DNA of 64,000 nucleotides from Stentor coeruleus (lineage: Eukaryota > Ciliophora > Heterotrichea > Heterotrichida > Stentoridae): assembly GCA_001970955.1 (NCBI GenBank), contig MPUH01000116.1, positions 38,222 to 102,221 of the forward strand, written 5' to 3'. A model generated the notes under the pieces. The model searched no databases and was not told the DNA's origin. It worked only from the letters and a program-made list of their open reading frames with translations. The position numbers and the translations under genes are program-made. Each line of letters begins with the position of its first letter. Position 1 is the first letter of the stretch. This document shows positions 50,663-61,347 of the stretch, piece after piece.

Positions 50663-51265
50663 TTATGCATATTTCACTATAGATCGTATAGAGGGATAAT
50701 ATTTTGATGGCCCTGGAGATAGAGAATTTGGTATATAACTGCTTCGATGGCCAACAGATTTAGGGAAAACAACACGTGGCGATTGAATTTTTTGTTTAAG
50801 TGTGTCGAAAAAGTAATATGAAGGACCTGGGGATGCAGCTCTTACTTTATCAATATCCCTTATCGACTTAGCAAAACTTACAGGACCTTTTATATATGAA
50901 TAATCAGATTGATGTGACCGGTCATCTTTTGAATTTGCGCTTTTCTGTAGTGTATCACTGCTTTTGGCTAAATGGTTTCCTGCTTGAGCATCTTTTTTTA
51001 GTTTTGGAACGCTTGTGATATGCCGGATGTGCTTAATCGGTTTTATCTGCGAAATTTCAACACTGCTTTTCGTAGAATTCCATGCAGAATCAACCATATC
51101 AGATAAGATTTTTTTTAAGCAAGGCAGAGCTCTTTTCATAAACTTATAATCAACTCGCATTTCAGTGCACACAACAGAATAGATTATGTCTGTAAGCTGT
51201 TTATAGATAATTGTTTTCTTAAGTCGTCTTTTTAGATCTTTATATTCTTCAAGCATTTCGGTCAT
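50663..51265 (-). CDS. PG-rich (SHIPPO-like) small protein
   Basis: 200 residues from ATG 51263-51265. The second half carries two SPGPS-x-YY repeats (ASPGPSYYFFDTLKQK and LSPGPSKYYPSIRS) separated by a basic linker (SPRVVFPKSVGHRSSYIP), the layout of STPGR/SHIPPO repeats; the first half is helical (EEYKDLKRRLKKTIIYKQL). Likely a cilium or microtubule-lattice protein, as with the eight-repeat protein at 26806-27681, though this has only two repeats. Directly upstream are three tandem 47-bp repeats. Confidence 0.75.
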   Translation of the reverse strand: MTEMLEEYKDLKRRLKKTIIYKQLTDIIYSVVCTEMRVDYKFMKRALPCLKKILSDMVDSAWNSTKSSVEISQIKPIKHIRHITSVPKLKKDAQAGNHLAKSSDTLQKSANSKDDRSHQSDYSYIKGPVSFAKSIRDIDKVRAASPGPSYYFFDTLKQKIQSPRVVFPKSVGHRSSYIPNSLSPGPSKYYPSIRSIVKYA

Positions 51266-51420
51266 TTAAATTTTTATTAAGAGTTTAAAAATTTCCTAGG
51301 TTTCATTGTTAGGAAACTTTTATTAGGAATTTAAAAATTTCCTAAGTTTCATTGTTAGGGAAATTTTTATTAGGAGTTTAAAAATTTCCTAGGTTTCATT
51401 GCTAGAGTAAACTTTTATTA
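51266..51420 (+). repeat. Three tandem ~47-bp repeats in the 5' flank
   Basis: A unit containing TTTTATTAGGAGTTTAAAAATTTCC followed by TAGGTTTCATTG occurs three times in tandem, with substitutions, immediately upstream of the PG-rich gene's ATG, i.e. in its promoter or 5' UTR. Confidence 0.9.
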
Positions 51421-52014
51421 GTCTCTAATTTAATTAAAAGTCTTGATTCTTAAATAAATCATCTAAAATATTTCATATCTAATATAATATATAAATATTA
51501 TCTGATAACAGATTTTATAAGCCCAAGGACAACATCTGAGAGTAGATACTTAAGTATCTCTAATAGTTTATATGTTATTCTAAAAAAATTGTATATCTCT
51601 CACTTTTTTATGACAACTCAAATTGGGAGAAAAATTTTAGCGAAGTAACAAATAGTGATAGACCTATCAGGCCTAAGTACTCAGATTAAGTACATTAAGC
51701 ACTCCAACAGAGAAATAGAGTGAGGTCTATAATATAATTTGTTTAATAAAAAAAGTGTACCCATTAATCAAATAGCTTCATATAATTTATACACTAACTT
51801 TACAAAATATATCTAACCATTTGTAGCATAATTACTAAAAATATATTTTATGTTATTAGACTAAATAAATACATTCCTTGATTCGAAAACTTGCTACATG
51901 CACATAATATAATCTTAAAAATTTAAATTTATATTGCACAGTATCAAAGCTTGTATAAAAGAGTAAAAAAATAAATTTTATGGCAAAATAAAGTGTGTAC
52001 TATATATAGTATCA
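51421..52014. other. Intergenic, no gene seen
   Basis: AT-rich spacer without a usable frame. Confidence 0.5.
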
Positions 52015-52340
52015 AGAAGGCTTAACAAGTTGTGAGGGTAATATATACAAACAATACACACCCTTGTTAAGGATCAAGAGGAGTGGGCGCGCGCTATTTT
52101 TAGTCCCAACCCCACATTAGATTATATTCATGAGCTCAGAACAAATGCTGAAAATCTCAAGATGATGACAGCAGGCCTAATGCCAAATGAGGCCAGCATA
52201 GCGAGAGTAAGTGAGAGCGGATTATAATCTTATGACATTGACTCTCAGATCAGCAGTCAAAGCTTTCTCATCGGCATCCTTATCTATACCATATTCTATA
52301 GCTAAAGGCCTACCTTTTTGCACAGAGGACTTGTAGTTAG
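52015..52340 (+). ncRNA. Candidate structured RNA in a GC-richer island
   Basis: Between very AT-rich flanks lies a patch of visibly higher GC from about 52070. It opens with an inverted repeat CTTAACAAG (52021-52029) / CTTGTTAAG (52063-52071), and contains a second hairpin GCAGGCCT ... AGGCCAGC near 52168-52196. An AT motif TACTATATATAGTA lies at about 51998-52011, where a TATA box would sit. One strand has a protein-like frame without an ATG (WARAIFSPNPTLDYIHELR) and the other strand another (ADEKALTADLRVNVIRL), so a gene relic is the main alternative. No match to known snRNA, SRP or RNase P signatures was recognised. Confidence 0.25.
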
Positions 52341-52508
52341 CAAAGAAAAATCAGGAGTGATGATAAGTATTTCAGGTCTTTGAGTAATTAGGTCACATAA
52401 GCTTGTTGCAGTGAAAGTATACAATTAAATACTAAATCTATAACTAACTGCATGGCTATTATACAAAGCTTTTAAGTTCATTTCATATTTTCCTTTGGTC
52501 TTATAAAG

Positions 52509-53036
52509 ATGAGTGTCCACGACAATATATTTCATACTTATAAGGACCACAATCCTTTTTGGAGGGCAAAGGCTCCTAACTATCTCCAAAGGCGCCATGA
52601 CCTCTTCTATACCTCTATACGTCGACCTCCAGGGTTATACAGCAAAGCATCATGGGTGCTGATTGTATTTACAACCCTATATGGTCTGCATGTGCTAAAA
52701 AGAACCAGAAAGCGTAAAGAACGTTGGTATATGGTCAATAACGAATTCACTCGTAAGGCTCTACCATTTCTTCAAGCAATTGAAGATAGGAGATTTTTAG
52801 CTATGGAGCAGAGAAAGAACTGGATGCTTGATGCTTTGTTCAAAGACAATAGAGAAGAATATCTTGCTTTGAGCAGACTTTTTAATGACCCAACCGTATG
52901 GCCAGAACCATTTGATAGAACTTCTATTTACATGTGTGGAATTCCTAAGACATACAAAGGACCTTTGAGAGGAAATTTGAATTATATTTTAGGCAATGAT
53001 TCTTATGTCAAAGGAAATCCTTCAGCCCATTATTAA
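52509..53036 (+). CDS. Small single-pass membrane protein, possibly mitochondrial
   Basis: 175 residues from ATG 52509. N-terminal aromatic/basic part (FWRAKAPNYLQRRHDLFYTSIRRPPG), one transmembrane segment at about 47-64 (ASWVLIVFTTLYGLHVL) followed by KRTRKRKERW, and a soluble C-terminal domain (TRKALPFLQAIEDRRFLAMEQ, FNDPTVWPEPFDRTSIYMCGIP). Size, single helix and positive flanks recall accessory subunits of mitochondrial inner-membrane complexes, which are numerous and divergent in ciliates; that is inference only. Codon use looks like a well-expressed gene (GC content higher than its surroundings). Confidence 0.75.
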   Translation: MSVHDNIFHTYKDHNPFWRAKAPNYLQRRHDLFYTSIRRPPGLYSKASWVLIVFTTLYGLHVLKRTRKRKERWYMVNNEFTRKALPFLQAIEDRRFLAMEQRKNWMLDALFKDNREEYLALSRLFNDPTVWPEPFDRTSIYMCGIPKTYKGPLRGNLNYILGNDSYVKGNPSAHY

Positions 53037-53346
53037 TAGTTAGTTCTTTCTTATGCTTAGAATTCTGTATTTTTTAAAAGCTAATAATGGCTTTATTTCA
53101 CTGTAATAATGAAAATACTTAAGAATAGGAAAAGCAGGCAAATAGTATGGATATGAGGGTTAAGGAAATGAAGAAATATCATTGGATTTTTATTAGTTAA
53201 ATAACAAAAATTCCTCGAAACAATATTCTTATTATTCACTTTGGCTGATTTTTCAGTGGCTTTCCTGCACCATTTCCTTGTATTATAATAAATGAAAACT
53301 AAAAACTCACAATTGATTATTAAACAGCCAAAATGAACTGCTTCTT
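53037..53346. other. Intergenic, no gene seen
   Basis: 3' flank of the membrane-protein gene; nothing recognised. Confidence 0.5.
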
Positions 53347-54440
53347 ATGTTCTGTGAAGAAAAACTCAATTATTATCAGAATGAATTTCATGATGCTTTT
53401 TTAAATGATTATTAGAAGAGGTTTAGAAATCTTTCAAGAAATTTTACTAAAGATTGTGAGAAATTAGAAGCTCCAGAACTTTTAAAGCAATTATCAATTC
53501 TCCAAAAAGAGGTTAAACAAATATATAAGAATCTAGAAATGTGTAGAAACAATTACAAAATTTTTATCTTTTTTAAAAGCTGGCCTCAAAGATTACAGCA
53601 ATAGAGCGTGATTTTTCAATAAAAAATCAGCACTTTGACTACATTAACTACAATAAAATATCTTCAAAAGCATGAAGACTTTGACAATAAAGTCGAACTT
53701 TATGAAGAAATTAACAAGCAGTTGAGATGCTCCATACAGTAAATATTTTTATTAGTAAATGATCTTTTAGACTATATAAATGTTAATAGTATAATCTTGC
53801 ATTTTGACCATATTTCTAATGAAACAGGTTTTTTTATTTGTGTTGTAAGTAAAAATCATTGGGAAATTGGTGCTAAAGCAGAATTAAAAAATTGAAATTG
53901 CTTGAATATGACTTTGTATATAACTTGTATAATTTTATACATAATTTATATACGATTTTACATAAGACGATTTAATAGGACTTTATTGTATATATAAATT
54001 ACATATAATTTCCATATGATTTTTCGCATGATTTATCTATGGTTCCAAATTACTTATTAATGAAATTTTAATGATTTTTATATACAAAAAATATGATTTT
54101 CTTAAAAAACTCTTGCTAAGTTTAGCAAAGGGAAACTATGAATAGACTTTTCTGCAAGTGCTCAAAATCGAAATTGCGGTAGATAATCCATCAGGACTTT
54201 TGGTCTTTCAAGATGAAATTTAGTTAAATTACTTTCTACTATGGTAAATTTGAAAAAATGCTAGGATTTGATATTTGACAAAGGAATTTCTAAGAGTATA
54301 ATACAAAAACCACAAGAGCCTCTTTTATTTAAAGAAAATTTCAATTCACATAAAATTCTTGGAAGTTGAAAACTTCTAATTGGTATTTCAAAATAAGTTT
54401 TGAAATGTGAAAGATGCTTATAGCATTTTTTTTAAGGCTC
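53347..54440 (+). pseudogene. Decayed protein-coding gene
   Basis: From ATG 53347 the plus strand reads as a plausible protein (MFCEEKLNYYQNEFHDAFLN, then RNLSRNFTKDCEKLEAPELLK, QLSILQKEVKQIYKNLE) with an in-frame TAG after about 22 codons, then later blocks (KNHWEIGAKAELKN; QKPQEPLLFKENFNSHKILG) separated by stops and shifts. The opening resembles the helical region that precedes kelch or WD40 repeats in ciliate proteins. No intron of the usual kind repairs it. Most likely a dead gene. Confidence 0.5.
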
Positions 54441-54499
54441 AAACAACCTAGGAAGTTGATTGTATATGATAATCTTATACAGGAAGTGAATTAGATAAA

Positions 54500-54606
54500 A
54501 TTAAACATGAAATGTGACAATTTATATTTTTTCAATCCTTGGTTAAGAAATTAAACATGAAATGTGACAATTTATATATTTTTTTCAATCCTTGGTTAAG
54601 AAATTA
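54500..54606 (+). repeat. Two tandem ~52-bp repeats
   Basis: The unit attaaacatgaaatgtgaca...caatccttggttaagaa is present twice in tandem with a small T-run indel. Confidence 0.9.
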
Positions 54607-54993
54607 TACATTTTCAGATATAAAAAGTTTGAAACCAACTGTAAAATATATATTCCATTGAGGAGTTTTTATAATAATTTTAATTCAAGTTATTTCTATC
54701 AAAAGAAAAAATAAACAATAGAATAAATCTAATTTTTAATATCAAGTTAGTTTAGATATATAATGAAATCTAAGAAAATATAAATTTTTCTGGGTGATAG
54801 AAATTTTCAGGATTAAACATAATTAGTGGTATTGTTGTAGATTTTGTAAATTTCAGCATAGATTATCACAGTTTCTTAGATTTCATTCTATCAGAATACG
54901 ATCACTTACATTTCTTCAATTTTCACTTTTATGAGTTTTTGATTTATATATCTGGCTATAGAAATTCATATTTTCCTCTTATTTTGGCATATA

Positions 54994-55913
54994 CAGTAAA
55001 CAGTCAATCTTCTATTATAGTAAATTCTCGGAATAATTTTTAAGAAAGTTGATTATAACGGAAAATTCACTAAATGTTTCATTCCAATACATAAAAACTT
55101 CATTCCTATGCTTATTAAAAATATACTGTAAATCCTAAAAAAAGCCCACCCTAGATTTTGTGAATAAGTGCCCATACACTTTTAATAATGTAATAAAGTT
55201 TTTTAATAATAGAGATTTCATGTCATCATCTATTAGTTGCAGTTTGAATGATTGGATGATAAATAGAGTCCATAAGAAAAACGCAGAAGGAAATGCAAGG
55301 CCTCCTATGCCTCAGACATGGCAAGGCGATTTAAACAAGATAAGATTCAATAGAAATTAAATACATTAAATAAAATTTAAAACTGCGATTCTCTTACCTC
55401 CTGACTTTTACATATCAGCAAGTATCTTAGCATTGGAGAACTGTTCCTTACAAAAATCAATACAGATTTAGAATATTATGATATAGAGGATGAAGAATCT
55501 GATTTTCTAAATATACATTCTGATTAAGTTGATAGAATAAAGTAGTTAAGAATTGAAATAAAGGCCCACCCTAAATTAAGCGCCCACTATCAAATTTCCT
55601 CATTAGTTTTTAAAAAAGAAAAGAATAAAGCCCTGGTCGTTTATTTTAGGATTTACAGTAATTCTAAAATAACTCATTATATGAATAATCATATTTATAA
55701 GAATATTAAAAATAGTTATAGTGGAGGGTCTTTTATAAGAATCCCATTATAAGCAACTTTGACAGACTATATTTTAAACATAAAAAAATAAGCTATAAAA
55801 AAGGTAGTGAAGCGAGATATCAGAGATTTCTTTAGTCATTTAATAAGTCTTTTTTTATAAGCAATTTTTGGAAATTTTCTGTCCTGAAAATTCTTATAGT
55901 GGACTCTCCATTG
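54994..55913 (+). mobile_element. Outer TA-flanked inverted-repeat element (pogo/Tc1-like, degenerate)
   Basis: The left end CAGTAAACAGTC...CTATTATAG and the reverse complement of the right end CAATGGAGAGTC...CTATAAG are imperfect inverted repeats. Both are bordered by TA (54992-54993 and 55914-55915), the target duplication of Tc1/mariner/pogo elements. About 920 bp, with no intact transposase. Confidence 0.4.
55126..55658 (+). mobile_element. Nested TA-flanked inverted-repeat element (MITE-like)
   Basis: Begins CTGTAAATCCTAAAA and ends with its perfect inverse TTTTAGGATTTACAG, each bordered by TA, giving a 533-bp element with 15-bp perfect terminal inverted repeats, nested in the outer element. 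The motif GCCCACCCTARATT recurs in direct orientation near both ends (55142 and 55563). Inside, a 66-codon frame (55160-55360, GTG start) contains NVIKFFNNRDF...SSSISCSLND, faintly like the C-terminal end of pogo-type transposases. Non-autonomous or dead. Confidence 0.6.
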
Positions 55914-56241
55914 TATATGTTTTTAATCAAAAAATATTAGAAATTGCTTACTAAATTATATTACTTTATACCAAAAGCATCCAGTAATATAAAAAATAAT
56001 GCTATTAGGAGTTAAAATCCTATATATTTTCATATTCTATTATTTCAATAAAGCATATATAAAACTCTAGAATCCAAATTAAACTCTATAATTATTAAGC
56101 TAATCCTAGAAATAAAAACCTTTTTCCCCATTAACCAATAAATCTTCTATCTAACACACAAAATCTTCCCTTTAATTTCCCATTTTATGTCTTTAAAAAA
56201 TACAAAATTACTAATTTTCTTCCTAGCCCATCCCTCAACTT
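55914..56241. other. Intergenic, no gene seen
   Basis: C-rich 3' flank of the PH-domain gene. Confidence 0.5.
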
Positions 56242-57087
56242 TTATGCTTGTTCATTTCCACAGGCTTTCATAATATTCATTATCCAAAAATCTCTTTCCA
56301 AACCTGAATTTGCAGCAAACAATAACCTTTTTTCTGATGCAAACCACTGAACTTCTCTAACACTCCACGACATTTTCTCAGCACAAATAGGTAAGTTTTC
56401 ACTAGTATCCTTTTCAGGAGAATCATACCTTAGCGGTCTTTTCATTAGCATTCCTTTGACAACACAATTTTTTTGACTTGAAGTACTAGCTGAATCAATC
56501 ACACTTTTCATTAAAGGCATTTTGTGTGTTTCCCTAGAAATTGTCACAGTAGGGTCTTCATTTTTTAAAAAAATTTCGAATTGTTCTGATGACATTTTTA
56601 AGTCAGGCATATTAAAATTCACTCTATATGATTTTTACTTAGAAACAATTTTGATTTCACTTAGATTTACTGAAAACAGAGGCGATTGACCCCAGATTTG
56701 AGCAGACTCTTGATTTTTAAAGTACATAAAATGGTCATTTGTTAAAACTCCCCAACGAGTTATAAACTGTTTATTAAACCCAGGATGATACTTTTTAAGC
56801 TCACCTTCTTGGATTATGTCTCCAAATATTCTACTGGTCATAGAAAGGTCAATTTTAGATATTTCAGGTGTATTAATTTTGTATTGAGAAGGGATTAGTA
56901 AAGACAAATAATCTGGTTTTAATGTTGACCCTTCATCATTTCTGTTTGGGGATGTTTTCTCTTCAGGTCTACCTTGTGTTGTGATTTTTTCATCAACTAT
57001 CTTTTTAGATGTTACCTTTAGGATCACATGAGAAACCTCAGCTTCAGGAAGCTGGCCGCATTGAAGTTTACATGAACAGCACCCCAT
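56242..57087 (-). CDS. Acylated PH-domain protein, two exons, split PH domain
   Basis: Start at ATG 57085-57087; a 15-nt intron at 56625-56639 joins SEIKIVS-K to VNFNMPDL in frame, giving about 276 residues. The N-terminus MGCCSCKLQCG is a strong myristoylation plus multi-palmitoylation signal. A PH domain begins near residue 92 (EGELKKYHPGFNKQFITRWGVL, then HFMYFKNQES) and its last strand and C-terminal helix appear near the end (KRLLFAANSGLERDFWIMNIMKA with the invariant Trp). Between them is a ~95-residue insertion, so the domain is split. PH domains bind phosphoinositides or proteins at membranes; with the acyl anchor this is presumably a plasma-membrane or ciliary-membrane adaptor. Confidence 0.85.
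56625..56639 (-). other. 15-nt spliceosomal intron
   Basis: Coding-strand sequence GTAAAAATCATATAG. Phase 2; retention gives AAG then TAA. Confidence 0.9.
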
Positions 57088-58080
57088 TATTACAATTGAT
57101 ATGATTAAATTCTGTAGTGCAAAATAGATTTTTATTGTTTTTTTTATTAAATATAGTATAGGTATGGGCTTTGGATTAGGATTATAAGTTTATTCATAAT
57201 ACTTCATAGTGAAGTTTTATATTGATTTATGTTAAAGATCTTTAATAATTAAGTCCTATTTAAGTTTTGCAATTCGGTGAAATTTCTAATGTTTGATTGA
57301 AAGAGGAGATTATGATATTTTAGGTCTATTATAAAATTGTGTATATGCATGATGATTTGATGAAATGAGAATTACAAAATTTGCACTAGGCTTTATTTTA
57401 TTACTTAATTTTTGGTAATAAATGGCAATGGATGCAGAATTTGAATATTAGCTAAGCTTTAGCTGTTTAATAGTTATGCTTTTATAATGAATATATACTG
57501 ATTATACCAAATTCATCTGACTGAAAATTACGAATTATTTCACATAACTTATTATTAAATTGATCTAAAATCATTTAAAAATTTGCATTTGTGGTATTTA
57601 GAATATCATCTTTCTTCAAATCAAATTTATAAATTCGAATAAACTTTAATTTCTTTTTCCAAATCTCAAAAATTTAAGGTAAATCAAAATCATGCCATAG
57701 AACTATCTTTTGCTTGTACAATAATTTATAAAAGTACCAGATAATGAACTTTGCACATTAGTTTAATAAAAAATTCTTAAAACCTCCCTCTCATAGCTAA
57801 TTTCACAAATTATTTCTTTTTAAATTAAAATCTCTACCAATATAAACTAATCTTTACTTCCTGTAGAAATGCTTGACAATTATCAATCCAACTTCTATAT
57901 CAAACCTTAGCTTAAGTCATGATATTTAAAGATTATCAATGCAAAAACCTAGGATTAACGTCTTAAAATTATCCAAACAAGCTATATCACTAGAATATCC
58001 TCATTAAAACCCTCAAAAAAAAATTTCCTATAAACTTGGACTGAATTTTATCACATATACACTCCACAAATACAATATAA
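57088..58080. other. Divergent intergenic, no gene seen
   Basis: About 1 kb between the PH gene and the Ca2+ pump; G>C on plus near the left gene, C>G near the pump (57780-58080). No gene recognised. Confidence 0.55.
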
Positions 58081-61000
58081 ATGGCTGATAGATCTAAGCT
58101 GATCTCTGACGAAGACCTACAAGAGACTGAAGAATTCACAACTTTCTCAATAGATCCTAACGTTCTCTCGTAATTTTTATTAAGAGATCTTTTTAACCTA
58201 GATGAAATTCGCGATGGTAGGTCATTATCCAAACTCAAAGAACTAGGTGGTGCATCCTCATTACTAGAAGCACTTCACACCTCAGCAGAACGGGGGATCA
58301 ACCATACAACAATTGAAAGCCGCAAGGTACATTTTGGGTCAAACTTCCCAATATTAAGAAAAATGCCATCTTTTTGGTACTTTGTCTTAGAATGCTTCCA
58401 AGACCTTTGCCTTAAAATCCTCACTGTCTCTGCAGTTGTATCATTAATTGTAGGGACAATCCAAGACCCTGAAGAAGGTTGGTTTGAAGGTCTTGCCATT
58501 CTTGTAACAGTTGCAATAGTCGTCACTGCAGCATCGATTAACAATTACTTAAAAGAAAAAAAGTTTCAAAAGCTTAACGAAGAAGCCCAAGAACGATTTA
58601 TAACTGTTATGAGAGAGAAAAAAGAGTTTCAAATTTCAATATTTGAACTTGTTGTTGGGGATGTTATAAAAATCCAAGCTGGTGATGTTATGCCTATAGA
58701 TGCTTTAGTTGTATGGTCAATGAAACTGCATATTGATGAAAGTACTGTCACTGGAGAAGTAGATTTGATAAAAAAAGGTGCCCATGAAGGGGAAAATCCA
58801 TTTTTACTTAGTGGCTCGCAGATATCAGAAGGTACAGCTGAAGCTGTGGTTTTGACAGTTGGCTTAAAGACTTTTCTAGGGAAAAATTTAGAGAAAATCA
58901 TGAATGTTGAGGAATCTGAAACTCCAATGCAGAAGAAACTTAATTATATCGCTGAGCTGATTGGCAAAGTTGGCTTTGGAGCTGCTACATTAACTTTAGT
59001 TGTTTTATTGGCTTACATTATTTATGATATTTGTGAGGATGGATGGAAAAGCACAAGTCTTGGGAAGATTATTAATAGCTTTATTGTTGCAGTGACTATT
59101 ATTGTTGTTGCTGTACCAGAAGGCTTACCTTTGGCTGTAACTTTGAGTTTGGCTTACTCAGTGAATCAGATGAAAAAACAAAATAATTTGGTAAGGCATT
59201 TAGATGCTTCAGAGACTATGGGTCAAGCAACGTGTATATGTTCAGATAAAACTGGAACTTTGACACAGAATATTATGAAAGTTGTTGCGATGAATATAGA
59301 AAATAGAAACCTTGAACCTTTATCTTGCGAATCTTTAAACCCGATAGTAAAAAAGCTATTTCTTGAACATTGCTGCCATAATACAACTGCAAATTGTGGG
59401 GTTAAGGATGGGAAAGAAACTTTTACAGGAAACCGTACAGAAATCGCTTTGTTGAAACTTGCTAAAGAATGGGGTTATGATTATGAAGAGCATCGTAGTC
59501 AAAAAGATATTATTTTCCAAGTGCCATTCAACTCCAACATCAAACGTATGGACACCGTAGTAAAAATTGACGACCAAATCTATGCTTTCGTTAAAGGGGC
59601 CTCAGAAGTTGTCCTAAACCTTTGCGACTACTACATAAACTCCGAAGGGCGAAGAAGAAAGCTTAAGCCTGAAGAAAAAGAGCGTATAAACAAAGAAATC
59701 ATATCTNTGCGACTACTACATAAACTCCGAAGGGCGAAGAAGAAAGCTTAAGCCTGAAGAAAAAGAGCGTATAAACAAAGAAATCATATCTGAATACTCA
59801 GGCCAAGCTTACAGGACTCTAACATTAGCATATCGAAAAATAGAAGACGATGACCCAATACTAAATGAAGAAGAGCCAAATCTAGAAGAAATTGAAAAAA
59901 AACTAGTTCTCATAGCTATAGTTGGTATAGAAGATCCAATGAGAGAAGGAGTTCCTGAAGCTGTGTCAATATGCCAAGGTGCTGGGATAACAGTAAGAAT
60001 GGTTACAGGGGACAATAAGGAAACTGCAGTGGCCATAGCGAAGAAATGTGGAATTCTCCCACTTGGTTATAATTATCAAGAAGGAGATAATATGGTCTTA
60101 ACAGGTGAAGAATTCAGAACCCGTGTTGAAGGTTTGATACCAGATCCAAGCAACCCCAAGGATCAAGTTGTCAAAAATATCAAAGAAATGTCAAGAATCC
60201 TTAGAAAAATGCGAGTTCTTGCAAGGTCGTCACCTGAAGATAAGTTTATTTTAGTCACCGGGCTTAGACAATTAAAAGAAGTTGTCGCTGTGACTGGCGA
60301 TGGAAGTAATGATGCTCCAGCTTTGAAAAAGTCTAATGTTGGCTTTGCTATGCATCTTGCTGGAACCCAACTTGCCCAAGAGGCTTCTGATATTATTTTG
60401 CTTGATGATAATTTCTCATCAATACTTACAGCTATATTGTGGGGAAGGAATATTTATGATGGGATTTCTAAGTTCATTCAGTTTCAGCTAACTGTTAATG
60501 TTATTGCTTTGCTTATATGTTTTATTGGTTCTGTTATTATTGAGACAACACCTTTGACTGCTGTACAGATGCTTTGGGTAAATTTGATTATGGACTCATT
60601 TGCAGCTTTAGCATTGGCCACAGAACCCCCTCATCCGAAACTATTGAAAAGAAGTCCAGTTAAGCAAGACCAGTCGCTTTTGACATTGGATATGATTAAG
60701 AATATTATTGGTCAAACTATTTATCAGTCAATTTGGCTGTTTTTTATACTTTTTTGGCTGCCGGATTTTAGTCTTGCATTTTTTGATGAAGAATTCGACA
60801 CCCAGATAGGGGTGGATAATTGGTCAGTTAGCAATGGAGTCCACTTTACTATCTTTTTCCATGCTTTTGTACTTATGCAGGTATTTAATCTAATCAATTG
60901 TAGAAAGCTCAAAAGTTCTGAAGCTAATGTTTTTAAAGGATTTTTCAACAATGGGATTTTCTTGTTTTTGTTACTTTTTATTATAGTAGCCCAGTTTTTG

Positions 61001-61255
61001 ATAGTAGAGTTTGGAAATGGGCCTGTAAGTTGCTCCCCTTTAACATTTAAACAACACATTTTTTGTGTTTTGGTTGGAGCTGGGGCATTGATTTGGGGAA
61101 TATTATTTAGGTTTGTGCCTTTAGCAATATTTAAATGTTGCAAGGTATCAGTAAGCAAAATTAACCAAGAGTCCCGAGGAGACTTCACAAGTTTCATCAG
61201 AAGAAAAGAAATGAGGTCTTTTCTCAGTTCCAAGCATTCTTTTACAAGCAAATAA
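58081..61255 (+). CDS. Plasma-membrane-type Ca2+-ATPase (P2B)
   Basis: Two exons: ATG 58081 (in-frame TAA just upstream), a 15-nt intron at 58170-58184, then one frame interrupted only by an assembly overlap (n 59707). Merged length is about 1024 residues. Exon 1 and the splice restore the PMCA N-terminal signature (LGGASSLLEAL, TSAERGI). P-type motifs follow: A-domain TGEV (usually TGES), M4 VPEGLPLAVTLSLAYS, phosphorylation site SDKTGTLTQN (Asp about 384), KGASE, MVTGDN, GDGSNDAPALKKSNVGFAM, then M6 WVNLIMDSFAALALATEPP. The PMCA-type M5 Asn and M6 Asn/Asp Ca2+ ligands are present. The C-terminus after M10 is short (about 40 residues, basic, SRGDFTSFIRRKEMRSFLSS), the likely place for a calmodulin-type regulatory segment. 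It exports Ca2+ across the plasma or alveolar membrane. Confidence 0.95.
58170..58184 (+). other. 15-nt spliceosomal intron
   Basis: GTAATTTTTATTAAG. Phase 2; retention gives TCG then TAA. Splicing restores a conserved PMCA region, which strongly supports it. Confidence 0.95.
59623..59791. repeat. Unmerged contig overlap at n 59707
   Basis: Bases 59623-59706 are repeated exactly as 59708-59791 (84 nt) in the Ca2+ pump gene; merging continues the frame from NKEIIS into EYSGQAYRTL. Confidence 0.95.
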
Positions 61256-61347
61256 ATCACTAGTTTAATAAAATTTTAGCTTAACACTTAAAAATAATCT
61301 ATACTTTCCCCAGAATCTATTAAAAATTACTTAAAAAGTATAATTTA

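Noticed and set aside
51266-51420. CRISPR-like array (repeats of regular length)
   Set aside because: Direct tandem copies without unique spacers; eukaryotic context.
55160-55360. 66-codon frame as a functional transposase gene
   Set aside because: Too short, GTG start, lacks catalytic residues; kept only as a possible relic in the nested element.
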